Notes: generated from the letters alone by a model not told the origin. A DNA stretch of 45,256 nt from Bacteroidales bacterium UBA3543 (GCA_002376715.1 DFOK01000062.1:1-45256), one strand, 5' to 3'. Counted from the stretch's first letter, positions 1-8,878 are shown. Numbers and translations are program-made.

Positions 1-4
1 AGAG

Positions 5-727
5 ATGGAGCAGAAGCTTCAGATTTTGTATCACATCCAGAACATTGACACCAAAATTGACAAGATTTATCTGCTCAGAGGTGAACTTCCGCTCGAAGTA
101 GAGGACCTTGAAGATGAGATCGAGGGGCTCAAGACCCGCATAGCAAACACTCTGGCTGAAATTAAGGAGATAGAAAAATACAATACTGAATACAAGCACC
201 AGATAGAGGAGTCTAAAAAGGCGATAGCCAAGTATGAAGAACAGCGCAATGATGTCAAGAACAATCGCGAGTTCGAATCTCTTTCAAAGGAAATCGAGTA
301 TCAGGAACTCGAGATTAGTGTTTCTGAGAAAAACATAAAAGAGGGTACTGCCATTATTGCCGAGAAAAAACTCTCCCTTGAAGAGTCCAAAACAGCTCTG
401 GCAGGCCGACAGGTGGACCTGGCCGATAAGGAAGAGGAACTCAAATCGATTACCGAAGAGACGGCAAAAGAGGAGGAAGAACTCCTTAAAAAGCGTGCTT
501 CCCTGGTTGCTACCCTTGACGAGAGGGCCATCAACGCTTATGAACGTGTACGCAGAGGCGCAAAAAACAGACTCGCTGTTGTAACAGTTGAAAGAGGTGC
601 CTGCGGAGGTTGTTTTAACAATATTCCTCCCCAGAGAGAACTCGATGTCATTGAAAGCAAGAAAATGATCATTTGCGAGCACTGCGGTCGTATCCTTGTT
701 AAATCTCCCGACAAACAAGAGGAATAA
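5..727 (+). CDS. Zinc-ribbon coiled-coil protein (DUF164/CT398-like)
   Basis: About the first 190 residues are a long charged coiled coil rich in Glu, Lys and Leu. The last 45 hold a C4 zinc ribbon: CGGC near residue 200 and CEHCG near residue 224. This layout is that of the DUF164 (CT398-like) family, whose molecular role is poorly known; an adaptor or nucleic-acid-associated role is only a guess. The ATG at position 5 is so close to the window edge that the true start may lie outside: homologues I remember carry 10-20 extra residues before the sequence corresponding to LQILYHIQ. The stop is five bases before the dnaB start, so the two are probably co-transcribed. Confidence 0.82.
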   Translation: MEQKLQILYHIQNIDTKIDKIYLLRGELPLEVEDLEDEIEGLKTRIANTLAEIKEIEKYNTEYKHQIEESKKAIAKYEEQRNDVKNNREFESLSKEIEYQELEISVSEKNIKEGTAIIAEKKLSLEESKTALAGRQVDLADKEEELKSITEETAKEEEELLKKRASLVATLDERAINAYERVRRGAKNRLAVVTVERGACGGCFNNIPPQRELDVIESKKMIICEHCGRILVKSPDKQEE

Positions 728-731
728 GTCT

Positions 732-2231
732 ATGGCAAAGACCGATTACAGGAAAAAGGACAAGAAGGTGGATCTGGCACTTATCGGCGAGGAGCTGGGA
801 GGTCGGGTTCCCCCACAGGCTATTGATATTGAGGAGGCTGTCCTCGGTGCGCTCCTGCTGGAGCCGGATGTGGTGGTAGATGTCCTTGATCAGCTTTATT
901 CCGAATGTTTTTATAAAGATGCGCACCGTAAGATCTACGATGCAATAACCACTCTTTCGAAGCGCAAAGATCCCGTGGATATATTCACGGTCTCCGATGA
1001 ACTTCGTAAAAGCGGTGATCTGGATGATATCGGCGGTACGGCCTATCTGAGCCAGCTTACTCTTAAAATCGGAGCTGCCTCTCATATTGATTATCATACC
1101 AAAATCCTTCTCCAGAAATATATACAAAGGGAACTCATCTCCATCTCGTACAAGATTCAGAAGAGCGCTTTCGACGATTCAATGACAGTTGATGACCTGG
1201 TGGATACGGCGGAAAAAGAGGTATTTGAGCTTGCGGAGCGCAATATGCGCCGTGAGACTTCTCCGATAAAGGATATCGTGCTTCAGGCTATTACTGAGAT
1301 CGAAACCAGCCAGCAAAGAGAGGATGGACTAAGCGGTATCCCTTCCGGTTTTACCGGTATCGACAAGATCACTTTCGGTTGGCAAAAATCCGACCTCATC
1401 ATCATAGCGGCTCGCCCTTCTGTGGGTAAAACCGCATTTGTACTCACTATGGCGCGCAATATGGCCATAGATCACGATATCCCCGTGGCATTTTTTTCAC
1501 TCGAGATGCCGGCCATACAGCTTGTAAAGCGTGTAATGATTGGGGAGACCGGTCTTCCGGCCGAAAAGATCCGCGGAGCCAAAAAAATGACTAATGCCGA
1601 ATGGATACAGCTCAACGAAGGAGTGGCAAGACTCTCCAAATCCCCATTGTGGATTGATGATACGCCGTCACTCTCTATTTATGAGTTTCGCTCCAAGGCC
1701 CGCCGCCTTGTCAATAACAACAAAGTGAAAATCATTATAATAGATTATCTGCAGTTGATGACGGGACCCCCTGATCTTCGCGGTATGCGAGAGCAGGAAG
1801 TTTCAGCAATTTCCCGCTCCCTTAAGTCCATTGCAAAGGAACTCAATGTTCCCATCATAGCTCTTTCGCAGCTCAACCGTTCAGTGGAGACACGTGGCGG
1901 CAACAAGCGTCCTCAGTTGAGTGACCTTCGCGAGTCCGGAGCAATTGAGCAAGATGCGGACATTGTAATGTTTATCCACCGTCCGGAAAAAGTAGGTCTT
2001 CCTTCTGATGATATAGTTACCGGCGGCACCGAAATTATCATTCTGAAACATAGAAATGGTGCGGTTGGGGATGTTCCGATGAAGTTTGAGTCGGATAGGG
2101 TACGATTTGTGGATATAGATGATGTATTGCCGGGCGACCCGATGATCCGTACCGAATATCACGGTTCCAAGATGAATAGTGCGGAACCGTTGGATTATGC
2201 AGGACTGGGCCCGAGTGATGATTTTAATTAA
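732..2231 (+). CDS. dnaB: Replicative DNA helicase DnaB
   Basis: Hexameric 5'-3' helicase that unwinds DNA at the replication fork and recruits primase. The 499-residue length is normal for the family. The N-terminal helical domain spans residues 20-120 (PPQAIDIEEAVLGALL is the classic opening). The RecA-like domain starts near residue 190. Walker A is ARPSVGKTA at about 227-235, Walker B with the following loop is IIIIDYLQLM at about 333-342, and the conserved ALSQLNR and DLRESGAIEQDAD stretches follow. I chose the ATG at 732 because it gives MAKTDYRKK; the frame is open further upstream but that part overlaps the preceding gene. No intein or insertion is visible, and nothing suggests a phage or plasmid copy. 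Confidence 0.97.
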   Translation: MAKTDYRKKDKKVDLALIGEELGGRVPPQAIDIEEAVLGALLLEPDVVVDVLDQLYSECFYKDAHRKIYDAITTLSKRKDPVDIFTVSDELRKSGDLDDIGGTAYLSQLTLKIGAASHIDYHTKILLQKYIQRELISISYKIQKSAFDDSMTVDDLVDTAEKEVFELAERNMRRETSPIKDIVLQAITEIETSQQREDGLSGIPSGFTGIDKITFGWQKSDLIIIAARPSVGKTAFVLTMARNMAIDHDIPVAFFSLEMPAIQLVKRVMIGETGLPAEKIRGAKKMTNAEWIQLNEGVARLSKSPLWIDDTPSLSIYEFRSKARRLVNNNKVKIIIIDYLQLMTGPPDLRGMREQEVSAISRSLKSIAKELNVPIIALSQLNRSVETRGGNKRPQLSDLRESGAIEQDADIVMFIHRPEKVGLPSDDIVTGGTEIIILKHRNGAVGDVPMKFESDRVRFVDIDDVLPGDPMIRTEYHGSKMNSAEPLDYAGLGPSDDFN

Positions 2232-2243
2232 AACGATTATTTG

Positions 2244-3119
2244 ATGAAAAAAATATTTTTTGCGCTACTGTCACTTTTTCTCTTTTCATTTTCAGTAGGC
2301 GCTGCCGCACAGACTAAGGAGTATCCTTTCCGGAGCGGTGAAAACATGGAGCTGATTGTACATTACAAATGGGGCTTCAGTGCAGACATTGCCAGCGTAA
2401 AGTTTACTTTTATTGAAAAGTCTGAGGAGGGTAAAGAGCCCTATTATCATCTGTTGGCTCATGCCTCCACCTATAAATTTTGGGATTCATTCTTCAAGGT
2501 GAGGGATATTTATGAATCAAAGTTCTATGTCGAGGATCTTTCGCCTCTCTATTTTCACAGAGATGTCAACGAGGGGAACTTCTTTGCCAAAAACTGGTAT
2601 AAGTGGAAAGATGGCGGCAAAACTCTAAATGCCATCGTGGATAAGAAAGGCCGTCCCCGCAGGGATACAACTTTCTACGAAGACGTTGTAATACGCGACA
2701 TCATCAATATCTTTTTCACCGTGAGATGTCTTGATTTCGATAAACTCGAAAAGGGACCTCCGGCACCTTTTACCATTGCCCTTGATAAGGATGTCCTCGA
2801 CATACGCGTACGTTTTGTGGGCCGTGAAAAGAAGAGAGTGGCAAAAGTGGGTACTTTCAATGCCATCAAGCTTGCCATTGCCGTAAATCCCAAGAAAGGG
2901 CGTACCAAGGATGAAGAGACTTCCGTCTTCTCATTTGGAGAAGGTGATGGAGAAAGCGTTTTCTACGGCGAGGAGAAGGTGTTTATCTGGCTTTCCGATG
3001 ATGCCAACAAACTGCCCATTTTTTTCTCGGCACCGGTTGCAGTAGGTGCTATTAACGGCCGTATCGGCCAATATGAAGGCGTCAAATATCCCTTGACCAG
3101 TCTCATCAAAACGGAATAA
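2244..3119 (+). CDS. DUF3108 exported protein
   Basis: A 291-residue protein with a clear signal peptide (MKKIFFALLSLFLF..., cleavage probably after GAAAQ). The mature part starts with YPFRSGENMELIVHYKWGF and has the mostly beta pattern of DUF3108 proteins, likely periplasmic or outer-membrane-facing. The biochemical function of the family is not known to me. The ATG at 2244 is preferred to the TTG one codon upstream. The stop codon shares one base with the start of the next gene (TAATG), so it is translationally linked to the RseC-like gene and sits at the head of the Rnf operon, although a direct link with Rnf is inference. Confidence 0.82.
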   Translation: MKKIFFALLSLFLFSFSVGAAAQTKEYPFRSGENMELIVHYKWGFSADIASVKFTFIEKSEEGKEPYYHLLAHASTYKFWDSFFKVRDIYESKFYVEDLSPLYFHRDVNEGNFFAKNWYKWKDGGKTLNAIVDKKGRPRRDTTFYEDVVIRDIINIFFTVRCLDFDKLEKGPPAPFTIALDKDVLDIRVRFVGREKKRVAKVGTFNAIKLAIAVNPKKGRTKDEETSVFSFGEGDGESVFYGEEKVFIWLSDDANKLPIFFSAPVAVGAINGRIGQYEGVKYPLTSLIKTE

Positions 3120-3559
3120 TGGCTAAAAAAACAGATAATATAGAACACTCTGGTGTTGTGACCTCCGTTACCGGCGAGTTCATTACGGTTGAAATACTCA
3201 ACAAGTCGGCTTGTGCGGCCTGTCACGCCAAAGGTGTCTGTATTGCATCTGATGAATCCATTAGAACAATCGATATTCCCCAATCCATATCGACTCTTGC
3301 CTGTGATTATCAGGTCGGGGAGGAGGTTAAAGTGCTTCTCAAGGCATCTCTCGGTGCCAGAGCTATTTGGATTTGCTATGTGGTGCCTCTGATACTGCTT
3401 CTGGCTACCATTTTTATCTTTACAAAGATCGGAGTAAGCGAACTGGTTACCGGCATAACTGTCCTCGCAATACTTGCGGTCTATTATTTATTCATCTATC
3501 TATTCAAAAACAAAATATCGAGAGACTTTACTTTTTCTATTGAGAAACTATCCAAATGA
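3119..3559 (+). CDS. RseC-like (SoxR-reducing system) membrane protein
   Basis: A 146-residue protein with the RseC/MucC layout: an N-terminal cytoplasmic part carrying three cysteines (C32, C35, C41 in ACAACHAKGVC) and two adjacent transmembrane helices at about 80-97 and 102-125. In gammaproteobacteria RseC works with the Rnf-like Rsx complex to keep SoxR reduced. In Bacteroidales the gene usually heads the rnf operon, where it more likely helps assemble or tune the Rnf complex (inference). It overlaps the upstream gene by one base and rnfB by four bases (ATGA), so translation of all three is coupled. Confidence 0.85.
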   Translation: MAKKTDNIEHSGVVTSVTGEFITVEILNKSACAACHAKGVCIASDESIRTIDIPQSISTLACDYQVGEEVKVLLKASLGARAIWICYVVPLILLLATIFIFTKIGVSELVTGITVLAILAVYYLFIYLFKNKISRDFTFSIEKLSK

Positions 3560-4437
3560 TTACAACGATTATTTACACGATTGTTTGTCTGGTGGCGCTT
3601 GGACTGCTCTTTTCGGTGGTCCTCTACCTGGTGGCACAAAAGTTCAGGGTTGAAGAGGATCCGAGGGTAGACATAATTGAGTCCTTGCTTCCCGGAGCCA
3701 ATTGTGGCGGATGCGGTCTGGCCGGATGCCGCGCATTCGCCGAAGAGGTTGTGAAAGCCCCATCGATCGGTTCGTTTTTCTGTCCGGTCGGAGGTGATGC
3801 TGCTATGGAAAAAATTGCGGCTGCTCTTGGTCAGGAAGCAGTCAAAACCGAGCCGAGGGTGGCTGTCATCAAGTGCCACGGTACTTTTGACAACCGCGCA
3901 AAGACCAACTTTTTTGATGGGTACGCCTCCTGCAAGGTTATGGCTTCGCTTTACTCCGGAGACACCGGCTGTAAGTATGGCTGTCTGGGTAAGGGCGACT
4001 GCGTGGCTGTCTGTAAATTTGATGCCATTCACATTGATGAAAGACGCGGCATAGTGGAGGTTGATGAGGAGAAGTGCGTAGCCTGCGGTCTATGTGTCAG
4101 TGCCTGTCCAAAGTCCATCATCGAACTTCGTCCCAGAGGTCCGAAAAATCGCAGGGTTTATGTTTCCTGCTCGAGCAAGGATAAGGGCGCAATTGCCCGG
4201 AAGGCCTGCTCCGTGAGCTGCATCGGCTGTGGTAAATGTGCCAAGGTGTGTGCTTTTGACGCCATTACCATTGAAAACAATCTCGCCTACATAGATCCGG
4301 CTAAATGTAAGTTGTGTCGCAAGTGTGTTGATGAATGTCCCACCAAAGCCATTTGGGCTGTCAATTTCCCCATAAAGGTGCCTGTTGCACCTAAGCAAGA
4401 AGAGGGGCAGAGCAGCGTTATAAACAATGAAAATTAG
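3556..4437 (+). CDS. rnfB: Rnf complex subunit RnfB, ferredoxin-type electron entry subunit
   Basis: Iron-sulfur subunit that takes electrons from ferredoxin into the Rnf complex. One N-terminal membrane anchor (residues 4-25) is followed by the four-cysteine Fe-S motif C50, C53, C58, C76 (ANCGGCGLAGC). The C-terminal half carries several cysteine clusters: CKYGCLGKGDC near 140, CVACGLCVSACP near 175, CIGCGKCAKVC near 222 and CKLCRKCVDECP near 253. That is consistent with several 4Fe-4S centres, as in other long RnfB proteins. The ORF starts inside the RseC-like gene (four-base overlap) and ends 12 bases before rnfC. Confidence 0.96.
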   Translation: MITTIIYTIVCLVALGLLFSVVLYLVAQKFRVEEDPRVDIIESLLPGANCGGCGLAGCRAFAEEVVKAPSIGSFFCPVGGDAAMEKIAAALGQEAVKTEPRVAVIKCHGTFDNRAKTNFFDGYASCKVMASLYSGDTGCKYGCLGKGDCVAVCKFDAIHIDERRGIVEVDEEKCVACGLCVSACPKSIIELRPRGPKNRRVYVSCSSKDKGAIARKACSVSCIGCGKCAKVCAFDAITIENNLAYIDPAKCKLCRKCVDECPTKAIWAVNFPIKVPVAPKQEEGQSSVINNEN

Positions 4438-4442
4438 GGAGG
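4436..4442 (+). promoter_or_regulatory. Strong Shine-Dalgarno before rnfC
   Basis: AGGGAGG, seven bases before the rnfC ATG at 4450 and overlapping the rnfB stop codon. Most starts in this window have no Shine-Dalgarno, as is usual in Bacteroidota, so this site stands out and supports the chosen rnfC start. Confidence 0.6.
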
Positions 4443-4449
4443 AACAGAT

Positions 4450-5790
4450 ATGAAACGTACATTTTCAATAGGTGGTATCCACCCTAAAGAGAACAAACTC
4501 TCACGCGATGCTCAAATCGAGACATTTCCCCTCCCGGATGTAGCCTATATATCGATGGCACAACATCTTGGTGCTCCTGCCGAGCCGGTAGTACAGAAAG
4601 GTGACAAGGTCAAGGTAGGTCAGGTTATCGGTAAGCCGACAGGATTTGTTTCAAGTTTCGTACACTCATCCGTATCGGGTACGGTGACTGCAGTAGAGCC
4701 CAAAGAAGACCTTGCGGGCATGCCCGTAATGCACGTTGTAATTGCCGTAGAAGGCGATGAGTGGTGCGAAGAGATCGACAGAAGCAAAGATATCGTAAGT
4801 GAGATACCATTTTCTGCAGAAGATATTCTTGAAAAGATAAAAAATGCCGGTGTTGTGGGACTCGGCGGAGCCGCATTCCCCACCCATATCAAACTCAATC
4901 CCCCTAAGGATAAAAAGGCTGAGTGGCTCATCATCAACGGTACCGAATGTGAGCCCTATATCACATCCGACGACAGGATAATGAGGGAGCGTCCCGACGA
5001 GATCGCCATAGGCGCTGCAATTATGATGAAGGCACTCAATGTGGAGAAATGCTACATAGGCATCGAGGAGAACAAACCAGAGGCCATCATTTCCATGATG
5101 AAGGCGGCCTCTTCTCATCCCGGTATGAAGGTAGTCGTTCTGGATAAAAAATACCCGCAGGGTGGAGAAAAACAGCTCATTGAGGCACTTACCGGTCGCA
5201 GGGTACCCTCGCTGGCACTCCCTATCGAAGTGGGTGCGGTAGTGCAGAATGTAGGCACCTCACTGGCGGTCTATGAGGCTGTTCAGAAGAATAAACCTCT
5301 CATTGACAATGTAATTACCCTCACCGGCAGCTGTGTCCCTCATCAGAGGAATTTCCTCGTGAGGATAGGTACTCCATTCTCTAAAATGCTCGATGCCATC
5401 GGAGGTCTTCCAAAGGATGCAGCCAAATTCGTCAGCGGAGGTCCTATGATGGGCAAGGCCGTGGCAAACTTGGAGGCATCCACCCTCAAGGCGACCTCTG
5501 CGTTATTGTTTCTTACCGAAGCAGAGACCAAGAGAAAGGAGGAGAGCAACTGCATCAGGTGCGGTAAATGCATCGATGCCTGCCCAATGGGTCTGGAACC
5601 CTATCTTCTTAATAAACTTTCCCGCATCGGCGGTATGTATGATGAACTCGAGAAAGAGAAAATCCATGACTGCATCGAATGCGGATGCTGTCTATACTCC
5701 TGTCCTGCACATATTCCTTTGCTTGACATTATCAGGGTAAGCAAGGCGGAGGTTATGAATATAATGCGTAACAGATCTGTAAAACACTAA
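4450..5790 (+). CDS. rnfC: Rnf complex subunit RnfC, NADH-binding subunit
   Basis: Peripheral subunit that exchanges electrons with NAD(H) through FMN. Features in order: an N-terminal biotinyl-like/barrel-sandwich domain (KGDKVKVGQVIGK near residue 52), the glycine-rich GVVGLGGAAFPTHIK segment near residue 135 that marks the Nqo1-like FMN/NADH fold, INGTECEPYITSD near 163, and two 4Fe-4S motifs: CIRCGKCIDACP at about 367 and CIECGCCLYSCP at about 407. The length of 446 is normal, without the long C-terminal repeats of E. coli RsxC. It lies between rnfB and rnfD with gaps of 12 and 3 bases. Confidence 0.97.
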   Translation: MKRTFSIGGIHPKENKLSRDAQIETFPLPDVAYISMAQHLGAPAEPVVQKGDKVKVGQVIGKPTGFVSSFVHSSVSGTVTAVEPKEDLAGMPVMHVVIAVEGDEWCEEIDRSKDIVSEIPFSAEDILEKIKNAGVVGLGGAAFPTHIKLNPPKDKKAEWLIINGTECEPYITSDDRIMRERPDEIAIGAAIMMKALNVEKCYIGIEENKPEAIISMMKAASSHPGMKVVVLDKKYPQGGEKQLIEALTGRRVPSLALPIEVGAVVQNVGTSLAVYEAVQKNKPLIDNVITLTGSCVPHQRNFLVRIGTPFSKMLDAIGGLPKDAAKFVSGGPMMGKAVANLEASTLKATSALLFLTEAETKRKEESNCIRCGKCIDACPMGLEPYLLNKLSRIGGMYDELEKEKIHDCIECGCCLYSCPAHIPLLDIIRVSKAEVMNIMRNRSVKH

Positions 5791-5793
5791 ACT

Positions 5794-6795
5794 ATGGCAA
5801 GACTTTTAGTATCCGGTGCCCCTCACCTGCATGTAAAGGAGAATACACACTCTCTTATGAGGGATGTGCTGATAGCCCTTGCGCCTTCATTGCTGGTTTC
5901 CATCTATTTCTTCGGATTTTCGGCAATCAAATTGGTGCTTGTGGGTGTCATTTCCTGTGTTTTGGTCGAATATTTAATCCAAAAATTCATACTGAAGACA
6001 AAAGTTACCATCAATGATTTGTCTGCGGCGGTTACCGGTTGTCTTCTGGCACTCAACCTTCCGCCCAGTTCACCCTGGTGGCTTGTGGCAATAGGTGCAA
6101 TCGTCGCAATCGGTATCGTTAAGATGACTTTCGGCGGCCTGGGACAAAATATATTCAATCCTGCCCTCGTGGGACGTGTCTTTTTGTTGATTTCATTCCC
6201 GACGTTAATGACCGACTGGACGATCCCGGAGTCATGGTTCAGGACGGGCGTTGATGCTTTCACAGGTGCAACCCCTCTGGCGATTACCAAGGAAGGCCTG
6301 GCGGCCGGACTCACACTTCCCGAGATTTTTGCTGCAAATGAGTTCACATTCAAGGAGATGATTTTCGTAAAGATCGGGGGTTCGGTTGGTGAGGTATCGG
6401 CACTTGCACTTATTCTCGGATTTGTCTATCTCCTAATCAGGAGAGTCATCAGGCCGCATATTACGCTTGTTATCGTGGGAACCATCGCTTTGATGACCTG
6501 GATTTTTAATATGATCAATCCCGATATCTATACAGGTCCTCTGTTCAACATTTTCACCGGAGGTGTGTTACTCGGCGCCATTTTCATGGCGACCGACTAC
6601 GTGACATCGCCGATGTCCGTCAAGGGTATGGTCATATACGCTTTCGGCATTGGTGTCATTACTGTGCTTATCCGTTATTTCGGAGCATATCCTGAGGGAG
6701 TTTCATTTGCCATTCTCATTATGAACATGGCCGTTCCTCTTCTCAATAAATATTGTAAACCCAAGAGATACGCAAAGGAGGTGAATCATGGCTAA
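5794..6795 (+). CDS. rnfD: Rnf complex subunit RnfD, FMN-carrying membrane subunit
   Basis: Integral membrane subunit (333 residues, about nine or ten hydrophobic segments) homologous to NqrB. The motif DAFTGATPLA around residues 154-162 contains the threonine (T160 by my count) to which FMN is attached by a phosphoester bond in the family. LGQNIFNPALVGRVFL and ATDYVTSPMS are further family signatures. With RnfE, RnfA and RnfG it forms the ion-translocating core. The 3' end overlaps rnfG by eight bases and holds the rnfG ribosome-binding site. Confidence 0.96.
   Translation: MARLLVSGAPHLHVKENTHSLMRDVLIALAPSLLVSIYFFGFSAIKLVLVGVISCVLVEYLIQKFILKTKVTINDLSAAVTGCLLALNLPPSSPWWLVAIGAIVAIGIVKMTFGGLGQNIFNPALVGRVFLLISFPTLMTDWTIPESWFRTGVDAFTGATPLAITKEGLAAGLTLPEIFAANEFTFKEMIFVKIGGSVGEVSALALILGFVYLLIRRVIRPHITLVIVGTIALMTWIFNMINPDIYTGPLFNIFTGGVLLGAIFMATDYVTSPMSVKGMVIYAFGIGVITVLIRYFGAYPEGVSFAILIMNMAVPLLNKYCKPKRYAKEVNHG
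6775..6784 (+). promoter_or_regulatory. Near-perfect Shine-Dalgarno for rnfG inside rnfD
   Basis: AAGGAGGTGA ends three bases before the rnfG ATG (6788). It is the full anti-Shine-Dalgarno complement and lies within the last codons of rnfD. This fixes the rnfG start and is unusual for the phylum. Confidence 0.7.
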
Positions 6796-7363
6796 GGAAT
6801 CCTCTTTCAAAAATATGGTGATAACTCTGTCGGTTATCTGCCTCATTTGCTCTGCACTGCTCGGGGTTGTATATTCCGTAACAAAAGCTCCTATTGAGGC
6901 TGCGGAACTGGCCAAAATCAACAACGCCATCAAAGCCGTTGTTCCCGAATGTGACAATAACCCCTCGGAAGAGATGATGGAGGTGGAGGGCAGTGTGGTA
7001 TATCCTGCAAAAGTGAACGGTAATATCGTCGGCTACGCCATCAAAGTAAAAGCATCCGGGTTTGGAGGCCCAATCCAAATGATGGTTGGCTTCAATGCAG
7101 ACGGTACAATCTACAATACATCGGTGATTTCCCACGCGGAAACTCCCGGACTTGGTGCCAAGATTTCCGATGAAATCTCCACCAGAACTCAAATAGTGGG
7201 CAAAAATCCTGCTTCTTCCAACCTCACCGTTACAAAGGATGGTGGAGAAATAGACGCCATTACCGCTTCAACCATCACCTCAAGAGCTTTCCTCAAAGGT
7301 GTTGAAGCAGCCTACAAGGTATTTGTTGAACTTCAAAAACAGCAGCAGCCATGGGAAAATTGA
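6788..7363 (+). CDS. rnfG: Rnf complex subunit RnfG, covalently flavinylated subunit
   Basis: A 191-residue subunit with one N-terminal membrane anchor (residues 9-30) and a periplasmic FMN-binding domain. The flavin site usually reads SGAT followed by S or T; here it is DAITASTITSRAF at 156-168, so the FMN-bearing threonine should be T162, with TAST replacing SGAT. The preceding SHAETPGLGAKISDE (about 117-131) is also typical. The gene overlaps rnfD by 8 bases and rnfE by 13 bases, so the operon is tightly coupled. An ApbE flavin transferase would be needed and is not in the window. Confidence 0.94.
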   Translation: MAKESSFKNMVITLSVICLICSALLGVVYSVTKAPIEAAELAKINNAIKAVVPECDNNPSEEMMEVEGSVVYPAKVNGNIVGYAIKVKASGFGGPIQMMVGFNADGTIYNTSVISHAETPGLGAKISDEISTRTQIVGKNPASSNLTVTKDGGEIDAITASTITSRAFLKGVEAAYKVFVELQKQQQPWEN

Positions 7364-7938
7364 AACTGATAATTGATGGTATCATTAAGAACAATCCCAC
7401 ATTTGTTCTTATCCTCGGTATGTGCCCTACATTGGGTACTACCACGTCGGCCCTCAACGGTATGGGTATGGGCCTTGCTACCCTTTTTGTACTCGTGCTC
7501 TCCAATATGACCATCTCTGCAATTGCGAAGCTTATCCCTGAAGAAGTGCGAATTCCTTCTTACATCGTGGTGATTGCGGCATTCGTAACTATAGTGCAGC
7601 TGCTCCTGCAGGCATATCTTCCCTCACTTTATGAGACCCTGGGGCTCTTTATTCCGCTGATTGTGGTCAACTGCATCGTACTCGGTCGTGCTGAAGCATA
7701 TGCCAATAAAAACTCCGTGATTGACTCAGCTTGTGACGGACTTGGAGTAGGACTCGGTTTTACGATAGCCCTGACCATTCTCGGCTTCGTACGTGAACTC
7801 CTCGGCAGCGGTTCGATCTTCGGGTGGAAATTCATCGATGGAGATGGAATACTCGCATTCGTACTCGCTCCGGGCGCATTTATAGTGCTCGCATACCTCA
7901 TAGTATTGTTCAGAAAAGTAACCGCTAAAAAGGCATAA
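7351..7938 (+). CDS. rnfE: Rnf complex subunit RnfE, membrane subunit
   Basis: A very hydrophobic 195-residue protein with six predicted membrane helices, of the RnfA/RnfE/NqrD/NqrE family. It has the family-typical KNNPTFVLILGMCPTLGTT near the N-terminus, whose cysteine corresponds to the ligand of the intramembrane 2Fe-2S centre shared with RnfA, and LGRAEAYANKNSVIDSACDGLG around residue 111, which distinguishes RnfE from RnfA. It starts inside rnfG and ends two bases before rnfA. Confidence 0.95.
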   Translation: MGKLKLIIDGIIKNNPTFVLILGMCPTLGTTTSALNGMGMGLATLFVLVLSNMTISAIAKLIPEEVRIPSYIVVIAAFVTIVQLLLQAYLPSLYETLGLFIPLIVVNCIVLGRAEAYANKNSVIDSACDGLGVGLGFTIALTILGFVRELLGSGSIFGWKFIDGDGILAFVLAPGAFIVLAYLIVLFRKVTAKKA

Positions 7939-7940
7939 CC

Positions 7941-8540
7941 ATGGAATATATCATTATCATCATATCAGCCGTATTTGTCAACAACATCCTGTTGTCGCAA
8001 TTTCTTGGCGTGTGTCCTTTCCTCGGTGTATCCAAGAAGGTTAATACCGCTCTCGGCATGTCGGCTGCGGTGACCTTCGTAATGGCCCTCTCAACCCTCG
8101 CAACCTACCTGCTCCAGTACTATGTGCTCGTTCCCCTCGGCATAGGTTTTCTTCAGACGGTGAGTTTCATACTCGTGATTGCCGGTCTCGTGCAGATGGT
8201 GGAGATTATACTAAAGAAGATAAGTCCCGCGCTTTATCAGGCTTTGGGTATTTTCCTGCCCCTGATTACCACCAACTGTTGCGTACTCGGAGTAGCTCTG
8301 CTTGTTGTAAACAATGAATTTACCTTCGGTAGTGATCCCCATATGCTCAATCTCGGCCAGTCGGTAGTTTATGCCGTGGCCAGCGCTCTCGGTTTCGGTC
8401 TTGCGATAACCCTCTTTGCAGGCATCAGAGAGCAACTTGATCTCAACGATGTTCCCAAGGCTTTCAGAGGGGTTCCGATCTCACTGATAGTTGCCGGCAT
8501 CATGGCAATGGCATTCATGGGATTTTCAGGGATAGTATGA
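7941..8540 (+). CDS. rnfA: Rnf complex subunit RnfA, membrane subunit
   Basis: A 199-residue, six-helix membrane protein, the inverted-topology partner of RnfE. Signatures are NNILLSQFLGVCPFLGVSKK near residue 13 and ITTNCCVLGVALLVVN near 108. The conserved cysteines in the two half-repeats are those proposed to hold the membrane 2Fe-2S cluster. It is the last subunit in the order rseC-like, B, C, D, G, E, A. All six subunits of a complete Rnf complex are present and intact. Confidence 0.96.
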   Translation: MEYIIIIISAVFVNNILLSQFLGVCPFLGVSKKVNTALGMSAAVTFVMALSTLATYLLQYYVLVPLGIGFLQTVSFILVIAGLVQMVEIILKKISPALYQALGIFLPLITTNCCVLGVALLVVNNEFTFGSDPHMLNLGQSVVYAVASALGFGLAITLFAGIREQLDLNDVPKAFRGVPISLIVAGIMAMAFMGFSGIV

Positions 8541-8541
8541 T

Positions 8542-8814
8542 ATGGCAGGATTAAAGGAAATAGAAACAATGCTGAGGGACGGCAAGATAGACAAGGCCTA
8601 CGACTCCCTCAACGACTATTTGAAGAAAGACCCCGGCTGTGCACACGCCTGGTATCTGTTGGGTGGAATTTATCGCCGCCAACAGCTCTGGGGTGATGCA
8701 ATAAATGCCTACAACAAGGCAAAGCTCATCGAACCTGACGGCCCCGCCGACGCCGCCATAGAATCCATATACGACATTATCCGATTTGTGAATACGGATT
8801 TGATGAATCCCTGA
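8542..8814 (+). CDS. Small TPR-repeat protein at the end of the rnf operon
   Basis: A 90-residue, soluble, helical protein. It has two TPR-like helix pairs: KIDKAYDSLNDYLKKDPGCAHAWYLLGGIYRRQ, followed by a second unit whose core is WGDAINAYNKAKLIEPDG. It starts one base after the rnfA stop and is followed by the operon terminator, so it is a bona fide operon member. Its partner is unknown; a scaffold or assembly role for Rnf is inference from position only. Confidence 0.8.
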   Translation: MAGLKEIETMLRDGKIDKAYDSLNDYLKKDPGCAHAWYLLGGIYRRQQLWGDAINAYNKAKLIEPDGPADAAIESIYDIIRFVNTDLMNP

Positions 8815-8878
8815 TCGAGAGCATTTCTGACCACATTTTTACCGGGAAATTTATAGTTATATCGTTAGACATATATGG

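Noticed and set aside
732..2231. Phage or plasmid replicative helicase
   Set aside because: Sequence is a standard chromosomal DnaB in a housekeeping context with no phage genes around it.
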